From contig PQWQ01000001.1 of assembly GCA_002943765.1 (NCBI GenBank), forward strand, positions 1,240,001 through 1,304,000: a stretch of DNA of 64,000 bases, in the 5' to 3' direction. Below the pieces are notes generated by a model. The model made no database searches. It had not been told where the DNA came from and saw only the letters and a list, made by a program, of their open reading frames with translations. Positions 22,919 through 35,600 of the stretch are shown here, one piece after another (position 1 is the stretch's first letter; every line of letters begins with the position of its first letter). Origin of the DNA: Psoroptes ovis (taxonomy: Eukaryota > Arthropoda > Arachnida > Sarcoptiformes > Psoroptidae). The translations under genes were made by a program, and so were the position numbers.

Positions 22919-24823
22919 ATGGCTATTACAATAGAATTGAGCAGCTATTATATAACAATGAGTATTTATTCATCAATAACATTATTGTTATCGTTAATAT
23001 TTCTGTTAATTTGTTGTGTTTGTCATCCAAAATCAAAACGTTTTAATAAGACAAAAAATTTTATTATTTCGACAGCTACAGATAATGATAATGATGATGA
23101 TGATGTTATTGATGTACAACAACAATCAATATCCACGGAACGTTCAAAATTAAATAATAAAATTGAACCATTATGCAATAAATTTAATTCACCAATCAAT
23201 GATAATAAACAAATATCAATAAATCGAGCCTTACCTGATATACCACAAAATAATATAAATATCAATGACGACAATAATGAGCAATCAAATCAATTAATGA
23301 ATAATTCATCGATTATGATCGATAATAATGAAAATAACACGAATAATGACAATAAAATTGTTGAAAATCATGCATATGCGCGTATTAGGAATCATCATAA
23401 TCTAATAACAGATTCATCGACTGAAAATGATGAAACTGATGATTATTCTGATCCAAATACAATGATTAATATCAAACAAAATCAAACTAGAAATTCATAT
23501 CATAATACACCTTCAAATCATTCCAATCAACAGCAGCAATTGAATGATGACAATGATGATAATTATGAGCTTCCAATGAATCTTAATGACAATATCGTTG
23601 TAATTATGGAGCCATCAATTCGAATCGTCAATTCATCATTGAATAATAATCAACAAAATGATCAAGCAGCAATTGTAAAACAAGAAATATCATATAACAC
23701 AATATCTGTACGTGAACCATTAGCTAAAGTATTGGCTGAAAGAGATTTGAATGATCAAAATATTGAGCATCATTATAATGAAGTTGATGATGATGATAAT
23801 CCACCAACACAAAATAATCATAATGATGTTCATGAGCAAGAGGAAAAATTGTCATCATTCTATGAAGAAATCAATAATGGCAGCGGAGATGGTTCAGTAA
23901 CATACTCTAAAATTGAAGAACCACCATCAGCAATGATGAGAATTATGATGGATCAGCCATCAACTTCAACGTCATATCAGCTTCAACCAAACTTTAGTGA
24001 ATTAAATAGTAATATTATATCACCGCCATTATATGCATTGGTTGAAAAGAAAAAAAATAAAAAACATGTAAATAATAGAACTAACAATGAAGATTTAATT
24101 GATCAAAATCTTTATACAAAAGTAATCAAACCTAAAAAAGAGATACAGACAGCGGTAGCTCCGTCTGCGTCTACTTCAGCAACAAGACCACCGACACAAC
24201 GATATTCATCATCATCACCGCCTCCATTACCACCGATCCCACCATGTAAAGAACAACAGCAGCAAACTAATACAATTTTTATTGATGATCAAAATCTGAA
24301 TGATGAAAAAGATCCTGGTTATGAAACTGTATATAATAATGATATTGAACATAATCGACTTAATCAAATTTCAGATCACGATCAACAACAAATGCAACCA
24401 GATCAAATTGATTATGGGTATGAAGCGATAGCAAACGAATCTGCATATGAAATTGTACATCAACAACAATCCTCACACCATAATATGATAACAATCGATT
24501 CTGATCAAATTGAAAATGGTTATGAAACCATAAAAAATGCTTATTATGATGATTTAAATGATTATGAACAATCGGATCCAAATTATGAAATAATTTCAAA
24601 TATTAAATCAACAATATCAACATCGAATACAACAAATACGATTACTACATCAGTTACATCATCATCATCATCATCAGTATCGAATAAAACAACCATTATT
24701 ATTAATAATGATCAATCATCATCGATTATCATGAGCAATGATAATAACAATGATAATGATGATAATCGTCGATCATATTCATCAAATCATGATGACAATT
24801 TCATTATAATTGAACATTTGTGA
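22919..24823 (+). CDS. Transmembrane adaptor with many phosphotyrosine motifs, PAG1/Cbp-like
   Basis: Intronless coding frame of 634 residues with the layout of a lipid-raft signalling adaptor. A very short N-terminus precedes one membrane span (about 15-35, SIYSSITLLLSLIFLLICCV) followed at once by cysteines (ICCVC, possible palmitoylation) and a basic stop-transfer KSKR. The rest is a disordered, acidic/Asn-rich tail with about a dozen Y-x-x-[IVL] motifs: AYARI, FYEEI, TYSKI, LYALV, LYTKV, GYETV, GYEAI, AYEIV, GYETI, NYEII. There is also RALPDIP near residue 103 and a proline stretch SPPPLPPIPP near 440 (SH3 ligand). Vertebrate PAG1 has the same order: span, Cys pair, RELPRIP, then LYATV, DYEAI, DYESI. 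Homology is inferred from architecture and motif spacing; other Tyr adaptors are possible. Confidence 0.55.
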   Translation: MAITIELSSYYITMSIYSSITLLLSLIFLLICCVCHPKSKRFNKTKNFIISTATDNDNDDDDVIDVQQQSISTERSKLNNKIEPLCNKFNSPINDNKQISINRALPDIPQNNININDDNNEQSNQLMNNSSIMIDNNENNTNNDNKIVENHAYARIRNHHNLITDSSTENDETDDYSDPNTMINIKQNQTRNSYHNTPSNHSNQQQQLNDDNDDNYELPMNLNDNIVVIMEPSIRIVNSSLNNNQQNDQAAIVKQEISYNTISVREPLAKVLAERDLNDQNIEHHYNEVDDDDNPPTQNNHNDVHEQEEKLSSFYEEINNGSGDGSVTYSKIEEPPSAMMRIMMDQPSTSTSYQLQPNFSELNSNIISPPLYALVEKKKNKKHVNNRTNNEDLIDQNLYTKVIKPKKEIQTAVAPSASTSATRPPTQRYSSSSPPPLPPIPPCKEQQQQTNTIFIDDQNLNDEKDPGYETVYNNDIEHNRLNQISDHDQQQMQPDQIDYGYEAIANESAYEIVHQQQSSHHNMITIDSDQIENGYETIKNAYYDDLNDYEQSDPNYEIISNIKSTISTSNTTNTITTSVTSSSSSSVSNKTTIIINNDQSSSIIMSNDNNNDNDDNRRSYSSNHDDNFIIIEHL

Positions 24824-25431
24824 ATTAAGAAGCGAAAAAAAAATTGTTGCTCATTTTTTTTATTTATTTATTATATTATAAATTCAGTATTTTTTAATTT
24901 AATTAATAAGAGATAACATATCTTTCATTGAAAAAAAAAATAAACGAAAATTGCCATTATTATTATAACATATTTTTTATTTAAATTATCAATTGTTTCA
25001 AATATATGAACTAATGCCGAATTCAATTGATATATTTGTTTTTCTTCCAAAATTGTATTTTTTTTGTCCAAAATATGTATTATACAAGAAAATAATTTGT
25101 TCTCTCTCTTTTTCTTTGTTTACAACAAAAAAAAACTGCATATTTTTAAATATTTTTTGTGTTAATTTATTGATTTAAATGTATTAATGGTATTAATCAA
25201 AAATGAATTTTTAAATTTCGCGCAAATAAATTGCCCAATTTATAGATTGTTTTTGTTTTTATTTTTGATTAGCTCAAAGCCCAACTTCCAAAGTATTAAT
25301 TCCAAATTTTTTTTTGTTTACACAGATTTGAAGATTTTCAATTATTTCATTCCTTATCATCATTATTACATCTTGTGTAATCTCCCGGTGTCTGATAATA
25401 TCAGAATTTCCGTCCCAATCAAATTAGAAAA
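24824..25431. other. Intergenic: PAG1-like to CCDC124
   Basis: The interval holds the 3' end of the adaptor gene and the CCDC124 promoter. Short frames here (for example 25187-25564) are Phe/Leu/Lys-rich AT artefacts. No other feature seen. Confidence 0.45.
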
Positions 25432-26189
25432 ATGCCAAAAAAACTCGGTGTCAATACCAAAGCTGTTGAAGCAAAATTACGAAAAGAAACGGCGAAAAAA
25501 ATCAAAGAAGAACAAATACAAAAACAAAAAGAAGATGAATATTGGCGTGATGATGATAAATTAATTAATCGTAAATTAGAACGACAACAACAACGTGAAA
25601 CAAAAAAATTTGAACAAACACAACGTAAAGCAATGAATCGTGCTGCATATGAAGAAGAAATGAAAAATATACCAAAATCAAGTACATCGAAAGCAAAAGA
25701 AACAACAAAAGTTACTAGATCACAAATACAATCATTCATGGAAACAGCGAATCAAAAGAAAAAAAATAATACAAATACCGATGCAAATAGTGGTGATCAT
25801 AATAAAAAAGACCAACAACAAATTGAAACTCATTTAGATAAACCATTAGAAGAAAATTTAAATCGTTTACAAATTGATGGAGATGAAGCACGAAACATTG
25901 ATGATGCAATCCATATTTTAGGGTATTCATATTTTTAATTTTTTTTAAACCATTGATTTGAATTCTAAATAATTTTTTCTATTTGTTTATCATTAAAATA
26001 TTTAGCAATGAACAAGAACAAGTTGATCGTCATCCTGAACGAAGAATGAAAGCTGCATGGGCTGCATATGAAGAAAGACATTTACAAAGATTAAAACAAG
26101 AAAATCCAACATTACGTTTATCGCAATTGAAAGAAATGTTACGAAAAGAATTTCAAAAATCACCTGAAAATCCAATGAATCAACAATGA
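25432..26189 (+). CDS. CCDC124: Coiled-coil ribosome-associated protein CCDC124 (Lso2-like)
   Basis: Conserved protein that binds idle ribosomes at the A site region and helps recovery from stress. Exons 25432-25922 and 26006-26189; 224 residues, the family length. Seen: MPKKLGVNTKAVEAKLRKE at the start, the charged helix with DEYWRDDDKLINRK, the middle TKVTRSQIQSFM, LEENLNRLQ, then after the intron DRHPERRMKAAWAAYEE and the ending LSQLKEMLRKEFQKSPENPMNQ. The order and both conserved ends match CCDC124 closely. It is tail-to-tail with the dystrobrevin gene, 100 bases between stops. Confidence 0.96.
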
Positions 26190-26289
26190 TTGTGATCAAA
26201 ATGCATATTTTAAATACTAACTTTCATATTCTTTCACATTAATAATTTACAACTGAATCACTATGAAAAATTTAAAAAAAAAATTTTAT

Positions 26290-27993
26290 TCATTTCGTAT
26301 CATTAATTTTCAATTCATTCATCAAATCATTTAATTGATGTACAAGATTTTTTCTTTGATCTTGTAATGAAGCTAAATATTGTTCTAGATCTAATTTTTT
26401 CTGTTTCAACGATGATAATTCATCATTCAAATGCTGTTGATGATGACCAGTGGACATGAATTCATCATTTTGCACACTGGTATTGTTCATGTCATTGCAA
26501 TTCATTGAATTTTTGTTTTTATATTCATTAATATTATACATCAATTGTCGATTTTTTCTCTCCAATTCCATTATTATTTTCTCATAATTATCATTATCAA
26601 TATTATTCAAAGCATTTTTATCATTGGAATCATTTTCATTTTGCAAAATTTTTAAATAATGTTCAATCAATCTGTGTTCATCGTTTTCCATCATTTTCAT
26701 TAGTTGCCGTTGATCCATAAGTGATACATCAGATGAACTCCAACATTCATCAAAATCTACCAATTGATATTCATTGAAATTTGGGAAATTAAAATTTTTT
26801 CGATTAAATTTTGCTGATGTAGGCGATTCGATTGATAAATTTAATTTTTTCACAATCAATTCATTATCATGAAGGGTTTTTTTCGGGGAATCCTCTTTTT
26901 CGTTGCTGTCATTATTGCTTGGTTTAGGTAATAATTTACGGAATGAACGACGAAATGATTGTCGTAATTGTTGGCGCTTTGAATGATCAAACAAATATTC
27001 TTTACAAGGATGAAAATCTGGATCATGATTTTTCGTTCGTCTACCGTACCAGAAACATTCTTGACATTGATTATAATTATTACAAATTTTACATTTATAA
27101 CGAAAACCAAAGATGGGATGCTTTTCACATGTATCACATTGTATATTATGTTGAACATTTTCCGATTCAAACAAACGATGATACACGATTAGCCATTGTA
27201 TTTGTTCATTTTGATTATCAATATTTGTCCATACATCAATGAATTGTTTCAAATCGATTGCTTCAGCATTATTTTCGAAATCAAATATTGTTTGCTGCTC
27301 GATATTTTCATTGTTAATATCTTCAAAATAATTACATATTTTCGATAAACATTCATAAAATCGTTGAAAACTACACTGTTTCAATGAATAACCATTTTCA
27401 TCTGAGATTAATGTGAAAAAATATTTCAATTTGTTCGATAATAGTGATGAGCATAACAATGTTAACGCTATCTTGAATTCAAACACATTCATGCATCCAT
27501 CAGATGAACTTCAGAGATGAAAAAATTTCATCAATTTTTCAATAATTGATGGGAAATATCCAAATTCATACAAATAACTTACCAATTAAACATATCAGTC
27601 AACCAATCAAATATCAATATAATTGAATAATCAATATCAATATTTTGTTGTTGCGATGATGATGAACGACGATTAAAATGATGAAATATTGATATCAATA
27701 TTTGCTCTAATTTATCCAATGTAATTGTTGCATTTAAATCTGTTTGTGTTGAATTCAGACCGAATTCACGAAATGATTCAATCGTATTGAATAAATCGAT
27801 TAAATAAACTATTTATAAAAAGAAAAAAACATTAATTCAAAAATAAAACAATGGAAAACATCTTACATTTTGATTCTTTTTGCAATTGTTTCAATTTTAA
27901 ACCAATACGATAAGGTTTGAATCGAACATTATCAAATTTTTTTAATGTTTTTTTGAAATAATTTAATTGCATTTCGGTGTTTGTATTGTACAT
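26290..27993 (-). CDS. Dyb: Dystrobrevin-like protein, short C-terminus
   Basis: Dystrophin-associated scaffold protein. Exons 27867-27993, 27583-27808, 26290-27508; 523 residues. Seen: the N-terminal EF-hand-like half (VRFKPYRIGLKLKQLQKES, FYLIDLFNTIESFREFGL, DGCMNVFEFKIALTLLC, YFFTLISDENGYSL), a ZZ zinc finger at about 235-285 with CDTCEKHPIFGFRYKC, CKICNNYNQCQECFWYG and the closing His pair, then a coiled coil at the C-terminus (IIMELERKNRQLMYNIN; LDLEQYLASLQDQRKNLVHQ). The pattern, including the EHRLIEHYL segment, is dystrobrevin rather than dystrophin. It ends just after the first coiled coil; dystrobrevins usually carry a second coiled coil and a longer tail. An in-frame TGA precedes the start ATG. 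Confidence 0.88.
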
Positions 27994-29321
27994 TATTAAA
28001 TTTCAGGGAATATTATCAATTTATTCTGGAATCACATTGAACTAATCAATATTGAAATCTAGTAGTTTAACCCGTGTATATTCGTGATAACTACAAAAAT
28101 GAGCCAAATCATCACAAAATGAATGGAAAAATACTTGTCATTTTTATTGTAAATAATTTACCAAAAAAAAAAGCACTGAAAATAGTAAGCAAAACTTTTG
28201 ATTATTTTTGTACTGAAATTAGTTACTGAAAATTTTGTATAGCCAAACTTAATTGTTCTTTATTTCACAAAAATCATATGCTTCGAACAAAAAACGATGC
28301 CATCGATTATCAAAAAAAATCTCTGATCGCATAATCGATTGTTGCTTGTGATTGCGTAATCTAATCAAGATATTATTTAATTTCTATTTTTTAAATTAAT
28401 TTTATTTGTATCAAATCAATATAAAATCAATAAAAATTAAATGTTTACAATCAAAAATCATTAGCAATATTAGAATCTAATTATTCTGATAAAATGACGA
28501 TTTTTTTAGAATGCTCAATTTGGTGTGATATCACAATTTGATCTCCAAGTGATTTATTTTTCTGACACCATAATTCAGATGCGGTGCACCATTATAATCA
28601 AAAATGAATGAATTAGCGAAAGATAATTTATCCACAATTTGATCGAATAGTAGTCACTTTTAAGCTCGAATTCATAGATTTCGCTTTTATATGTTCGCAT
28701 GAAACAATAAAATGCATATGCAGTATGGACGAAATGCAGCATTTGATTCAGACTGTGGTTAATTTGTCATGTTTATCTTTTCTTAATGATGCAAAATTAT
28801 TTCACGCGTGTTTCCCCTAATTTAAATTCGAATTTGAAGCATTTGTTATCGCGTATCTCATCTTCGATCTTATCTTATCGAAATGACTTTTCATAATTCA
28901 AACAATTTCGATTTCGCGCAATTGCAAATTCAAAAAAGGAAATTATGTCAACGAAAAAAACATTGCCAAGTTTATAATTTGCGAAAATTTTTCCAGTATA
29001 AACTTTGCTCATAAAAATTGTAGCAGTAACGATTGAAGATTTTTTTCATATGTTTTTGCCCCATGTCGACTCCCTCACGGGGGATGAATGAATTTTTTCA
29101 TAGACATATGTGTGGGAATCGCTGCTGTGTTGTTGTTTATTTTGATTTTATTTATTATAATTTTGCTTTTGATTGAATTTTTAAAATAACAATTCAACAT
29201 ATTTTAATTTGAATATTATCATCCTGATTTGATTCAAAATGAAAATCTAGCCAAAATCATCACAATTTTTGATCCATAAAATTACTTAAATCTTATTTTA
29301 ATATTTTAAAATATCAACGAA
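27994..29321. other. Divergent upstream region of dystrobrevin and EDEM3
   Basis: This 1.3 kb separates two start codons on opposite strands. The part at about 28490-29060 differs from other gaps: fewer simple repeats, more CpG and a mix of longer non-repetitive words (for example TTATCTTATCG at 28871, CACGCGTG at 28802). No coding frame is supported. It is a candidate regulatory segment or a decayed element. Confidence 0.4.
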
Positions 29322-32300
29322 ATGAAAAATATGCATAAAAAATTTTTGTTAATATTCTCATTAATATTAATACTAGATTATCATTGTTCATCGGTACATT
29401 GTATGACCGATGATGAAAGAATTCGTTTAAAGTAAGTCAAAATTTAATTTTCTCTAAATTAATCAATTGTCTTATCGTAATTCTGCGTTCCCATAATAAA
29501 AATTTTAGAAATGAAGTACGTGAAATGTTTCAACATTCATATGATTCATATATGAATTATGCATATCCAGCTGATGAATTGATGCCATTATCATGTAAAG
29601 GACGTTATCGAAATGTAGAATTTTCACGTGGTGATGTTGATGATGCATTAGGAAATTTTTCTCTAACATTAATCGATACATTAGATACATTAGCGGTAAA
29701 TAAATGTATCATATGTTATCATAATTGTTCTAAAATTTATTTCCTTTTATCAATTAGTTAATGGGAAATTATTCTGAATTTGAAAAAGCTATAAATTTAG
29801 TTATCAACGATGTAACATTCGATTCAGATATTGTTGTATCTGTATTTGAAACAAATATACGTGTATTGGGTGGTTTATTATCGGCTCATGTTTTAGCAAA
29901 AAAATTACAGAAAAAACATCAAATAATCGATTGGTATGATAATCAGCTATTAGACATGTCTAAAGATATTGGATATAGATTATTAGCTGCATTTAATTCC
30001 AGTACTGGAATACCACATCCAAGAGTTAATCTAAAATACGGTATGAATTCATTTAAAATTGGCTCATTAAGAGAAACTTGTACAGCTTGTGCTGGATCAA
30101 TGATTTTAGAGTTTGCAGCATTAAGTCGATTAACTGGTGAACCTATTTTTGAGGTAGCTTTATCAAATAGCATATTTGGTTCAGTCATTATAATGTGTCA
30201 TATCTGATCAATAATATTTTAAATAGATTAAAGCAAGAAAGGCCATGGATTATCTTTGGCAACAACGACATCGACAATCAGATTTAGTTGGAAATATAAT
30301 CAATATCGATACCGGTGATTGGATTCGTAAAGAATCGGGTGTTGGCGCTGGCATAGATTCATATTATGAATATTGTTTAAAGACTTACATCCTTTTAGGT
30401 GATGAAAAATATTTAGATCGATTCAATCGTCATTACGCTAGTATAATGAAATATATCAGTAATGGTCCATTTTTAATCGATGTACATATGCATCGACCAC
30501 ATAATCAAGCCAAAAATTTTATGGATTCTTTATTAGCATTTTGGCCTGGATTACAAGTGCTCAAAGGTGATTTAAAACCAGCCATAGAAACACATGAATA
30601 TTTGTATCAAATTACACAAAAACATAGTTTCCTACCTGAAGCATTCACAACAGATTTCAACATACATTGGCCCCATCATCCTTTGAGGCCAGAATTCATT
30701 GAAAGTACATATTTCTTATATGAAGCAACAAAAGATGAACATTATTTGGATGTTGGAAAAAATGTATTGAAAAATTTACAAAATTATACTCGCGTTCATT
30801 GTGGTTTTGCAGCAGTAAACGATGTAAGAACCAAACAGAAAGAAGATCGTATGGATTCATTTTTCCTTGCTGAAACATTGAAATATTTGTATTTATTATT
30901 CAGTGAAAAAAATGAAATAGGTTCGTATATTTGCATTATATGATGTTCATAACCTAATTACTATGATTTCAATTAGATTTCAATCTCGATGACTATGTAT
31001 TCACTACAGAAGCTCATTTATTACCATTATCATTAGCGTATACAAATATATTCAATAATACCAGCTTATTTCCATATAAAATTCCAAGAAAAAATTATTT
31101 ATCAACAAAAAATACCGATGATGAGTATAATTGTCCAACAACAAAAGAATCATTACGCAAAGATGATCAATATGACAGCAATATGGATAATTTGAATTAT
31201 TTCAAAACTTTGCGAATGCAAGTAAGAGAATTGGTTTCAAATCGTGATGCCAATCGTTCATCAAATAGAAAAATATTAACACGAATACCTAGAATACGTG
31301 CAGCACAATTTTCAGCAGCAAAAAGTGATCATATTGATTTAGTTAAACAATTGGGTATTAACGTTATTGTTATGAAAGATGGCCGCATCAAGTTGATACA
31401 TAATTCAGCAACCGCACAATCATTAGAAGCTGCCGAAGAAGGTGCTTATTTTATGCAAGAAATGATAACATTATCACAACAGCAACGACTATATGAACAG
31501 AAATTGCGAACAGTTTCATTCACATTGAAAAATTCAATCAAAGTATCATTATTAGCCGGACCAGCACAATTTGGCCATGATTTCGATTCCGATAAAAATC
31601 ATATTGAAGGTTATGTGATTAAATTAGATCCATTCGATGGATGTAATTTGGATGAAGAAGAATTATCACTTAAAACAAAAATAGAAAACAAAATTGTCCT
31701 GGTAGAACGTGGCAATTGTATGTTTATTGAAAAAGCACGTAATATACAGAAATTCGGTGCAATCGGTATGATTGTCATTGATAATCTTGAAAATAGCAGT
31801 TCAAAAAATTTACCAATGTTTTCAATGTCTGGTGATGGTGTCAATGATGTTAAAATACATTCAGTTTTTCTTTTTTCGGAAGATGCAAAAATATTGTTAA
31901 ATGCAATGGAAGAAAATGAAAATCTAATGGTTAGATTAGATGTTCATCATGATGAAGAAATTTCATCATCAGATAATAGCAATGATAATCAAGATAATGA
32001 TGATAATTTAAAAATTAAAAACAATGAAATTACAGATGATAATGATTACAATGTAAAAAATATGATTGCAAATTTATTAAAAACAAATAAACTCCGGCCA
32101 TTGGATTCGCTATTATCGATGATAATGATAAATGATGATCAAAAATCTTCCATTATATCAATGTTTAAAAATATAGCAAACATGCCAATTATTACTCCAA
32201 CAACAACAACAAAAACATCGCAAATGGAAATGGCTAATGATAATAATTTCAATAATTGTTGGAATCCATTATTAAAATCTAAACATTTTATTGATTTTAT

Positions 32301-32358
32301 AATCATCAATATCAATAATGAAAACAAAGATAAATGTTGGCCTAAAATTTCTGATTAA
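29322..32358 (+). CDS. EDEM3: ER degradation-enhancing alpha-mannosidase-like protein 3
   Basis: GH47 alpha-1,2-mannosidase that trims N-glycans of misfolded glycoproteins for ER-associated degradation. Exons 29322-29431, 29509-29695, 29758-30153, 30227-30920, 30977-32358; 922 residues. Seen: signal peptide (about 7-30, FLLIFSLILILDYHCSS), HSYDSYMNYAYPADELMPL, SRGDVDDALGNFSLTLIDTL, TCTACAG, DSGVG-type ESGVGAGIDSYYEY, PLRPEFIESTYFLY, EDRMDSFFLAETLKYLYLLF, FTTEAHLLPL of the catalytic core (about 45-500), then a protease-associated domain (about 650-760; VLVERGNCMFIEKARNIQKFGAIGMIVIDN), the hallmark of EDEM3. The tail is Asp/Asn-rich and ends WPKISD, without the KDEL retrieval signal found in vertebrate EDEM3. 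Confidence 0.96.
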
Positions 32359-32686
32359 TATTAAATCAATCAAATGTGATATGATACTTTTTGTTTTCTT
32401 TTGAATTTTTTTAAAGTGATAATTTATTTAATGTATACTTCGCTTCAAATTATTATTTTTTAAATCAATATTTGTTTTAAAATTATTATTTTACAATCAA
32501 TTAATTACAAATCACAATTATTATTACATATTATTCTCAATGTTTGTGTGTTCTGTACAATCAATTTTGTTACAAAATGAAAAAAAAAATTATTATTATT
32601 ATTATTATGTAAATATTCAAATATAAGAAGTTTTATTCTTGAATTCATGTAATTTTTAAATGTTTTTTTATGTTACAATTGCATGT
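32359..32686. other. Shared 3' region of EDEM3 and UNC-13 (tail to tail)
   Basis: The 328 bases between the two stop codons hold both 3' untranslated regions. An ATT microsatellite is at 32590-32608. No gene seen. Confidence 0.5.
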
Positions 32687-35600
32687 TCAATTTTGTACAT
32701 TATTTCTAATATTATTATTATTACTACTACTGTTATTATTATTGGCGTTCGTAACACTAACAACATCATTACGTGATTCTGATTTTAATTTAACAAATTC
32801 TTTTGCTACCTCATCATTGGTACGTTGTGATAATATACGTAATATTGTCCAACCAGTTTCATCAAGATGTATACGTTTTGATAATGGTAACCAACAAGAA
32901 CAGCTACCTTGATCAATGATATCTTTTAATTGAATGACAGCGATACCAACTAGACGATCTTCACGAGCGAAACAATAATCTTTGACAACAAATTGTAATT
33001 CATAACCAGATACTTCATTTTCATTACTAATCAAGCTATTTTTTTTCGGAGAAAATGTATAAAATACAAATATATTAATCAATTGAATAATTTTAATCAA
33101 AAATAAACTTACAAATAAAATATTTCATTATATGATGGTGACCAATTATTATGCTTAGATTTAGTAGCATATTTTCTTTTTTTATCACTTAAATTCGGTC
33201 CAATTATACAAATTTCAACAAACGGTTTAAACATTGTGTTCATTGGCCATTTAAGTTCATTACAAGCGATCACTATTATCGACAGAATAAAATCCATTAG
33301 AACAATTCAATCAATGATTTTAAATTTACCTTTTACAGTGATTTTATGTTCACCAGTTCCTGGATGTGTGAATAAATCAATTTGTATTGATATTTCACCA
33401 ACTGGTCCATCTTCTTGTGCAGCTAAATCTTGTAACAATTGTGTTGAAATAAATGTTTTAATCAATGAATCAGTTGTTTGTGTATACAATGACAACGCAT
33501 ATTTCAATGATTGTAATTCAGGACTTTTTTCTAAATAGGATTTTTTCAAACCATTTCCATTGGCATGAAAATATAATTTTATTGTTTCCAATGATTCTTC
33601 TAATATTGAACAATGTTTTGGTGATAAACTTTTTGCACTTTGTATATTCTTGAAAAGGAAAATTTAAAAAAATAAAATCATCATTATTCTTCTTGACTAA
33701 ATCAAATTTTTCAAAAATATTCACCTCAATCACATTCAGTGATGGTAATTTACTATTTTTCAACAATCTTGATACATCTTCAATTTTTGTATTAGGCAAT
33801 GTTGGCAGTGATATATGACTTTTTTCGTTTGGCGGTAATACAATACGTTTTTCAATCGATATGATAACGATACGCCATAATTGTTTCAAAACACGTTTCA
33901 ATACTGTACGTTCACAATATTCGGCATATGTGGTCAGCTTTTTATCCAATAAATCCATCAATGGTTGTAGAATTTGATCCGAATATTGTGCTATTTCAGC
34001 TGTATTTTTTACACCTTGTTTATTGGCAATATTAATATTTTTTATTTGAAATAATAATATGCCCATTTCTTGTACACTTTGTTTGATGGTATTTTCTAAA
34101 CTCTTTGAAAATATCCCACTTAATTCATCCAAAGCTAAATTAAGTGTTTGCTGTAGTTGTGTCAGAATGTTTGCCGTATCTTGTTCAAGCTTTTCACCGC
34201 CCATTGATTCAAATAATTTTTCCAATTGTATTCGTAATTGTTGAATATTATTCATTAAAATACATGCTTTTTTATCTTGTTCAACATATTTTGGAAATTC
34301 TTTACGCAACACATCATTATAACCGATCAATACTTTGACAATTGTTTTAGCAAATCTTTTCATATAACGCTTTACCACTTCAGGATCAGGACATTCTAAT
34401 TTATTTATAACATCAAATGATTGTGTTAGATGAGTGAATAAATCAACGACAGAATTGGAAAACAATGAATGTGCCGAACTTGGTTGAAACTGAAAAATTA
34501 ATGTGAAATGAAATTTAGAAAAATATTAAATCATCAAGATTTGTATTCAATAACATACTTCATCATCAGCATCTTTTTGGAATGCATTCTTCAGATATTC
34601 CATTGAAGAATCATCATTTTCATTTAGCCATTGCATAACAAATGGTTCGAACCAACTTTAAGTTCAAAAAAAGTCATAATTTGAATGATGAATTCATGAT
34701 TATAAGCAAACCGAAAAAAAAACTTACATCGGATATTCAGGTATAACATCTTTGAAACTGGTCACTTGTTTACAATACGTATTGTAAAACCATTTAATTT
34801 TGAAATGAAAATTCATATAGACTAAACTATTACAATAACGTCGTTGTTCATGTTCTTCAAGCGCATATTTAATATCAGTTGAAAATAATTTCCACATTGT
34901 TTCAATACTTAAATGGCCTAGGTTTAATTCTTGTGGAAATTGATTTAAAATTGGTGTATAAATATTTGTATCTTCTTCAATAATCGATACAATTAACGTT
35001 ATTAGCCTTGTCCAAAAATCTAAATTATATAAACTTGGTCCTTTTTCTTGTTCATTATCTTTGTTAGTGCTTTCTTTATCTTTATCCTTATCTTTGTCTT
35101 TTTCTTTCTCATCATTTGATTGAAATTCTCTCACATATAAATCATAACAATTATCGAATAGAAATTGATATGTTGAACGTATACATGCTTTGGCACAATC
35201 TTTAACAACTTGACTAGCACGTGGTGGACTTGCTAATTCCAATACTTTCATGCGAAAAAATGTAATACTTGTCAATAAATCAATTGTCAATTTGAGATCT
35301 TTTAATTTTTCTGGCGATGATGATGGGAAATTGTTCTGTCACAATCAAATAAAATCAATGTTGAATTGAAATTATATAAATGAATAGAATCACTTCATAC
35401 CCTATACATTGATAAATCAATTCTTAATGAATTATGTAATTGATCTAATAATTTGATAAATTTTTCTTTGCCAAAATTTGTTGCAGCAAATTGATCACTA
35501 GCTGATACAGCTGAAGAACCAGATGTTGTATGTGCATAAAATGCATTGATATTAGCTAATAATGTACTCAGTACATTCGGTACACCTGAAAACATGTATT

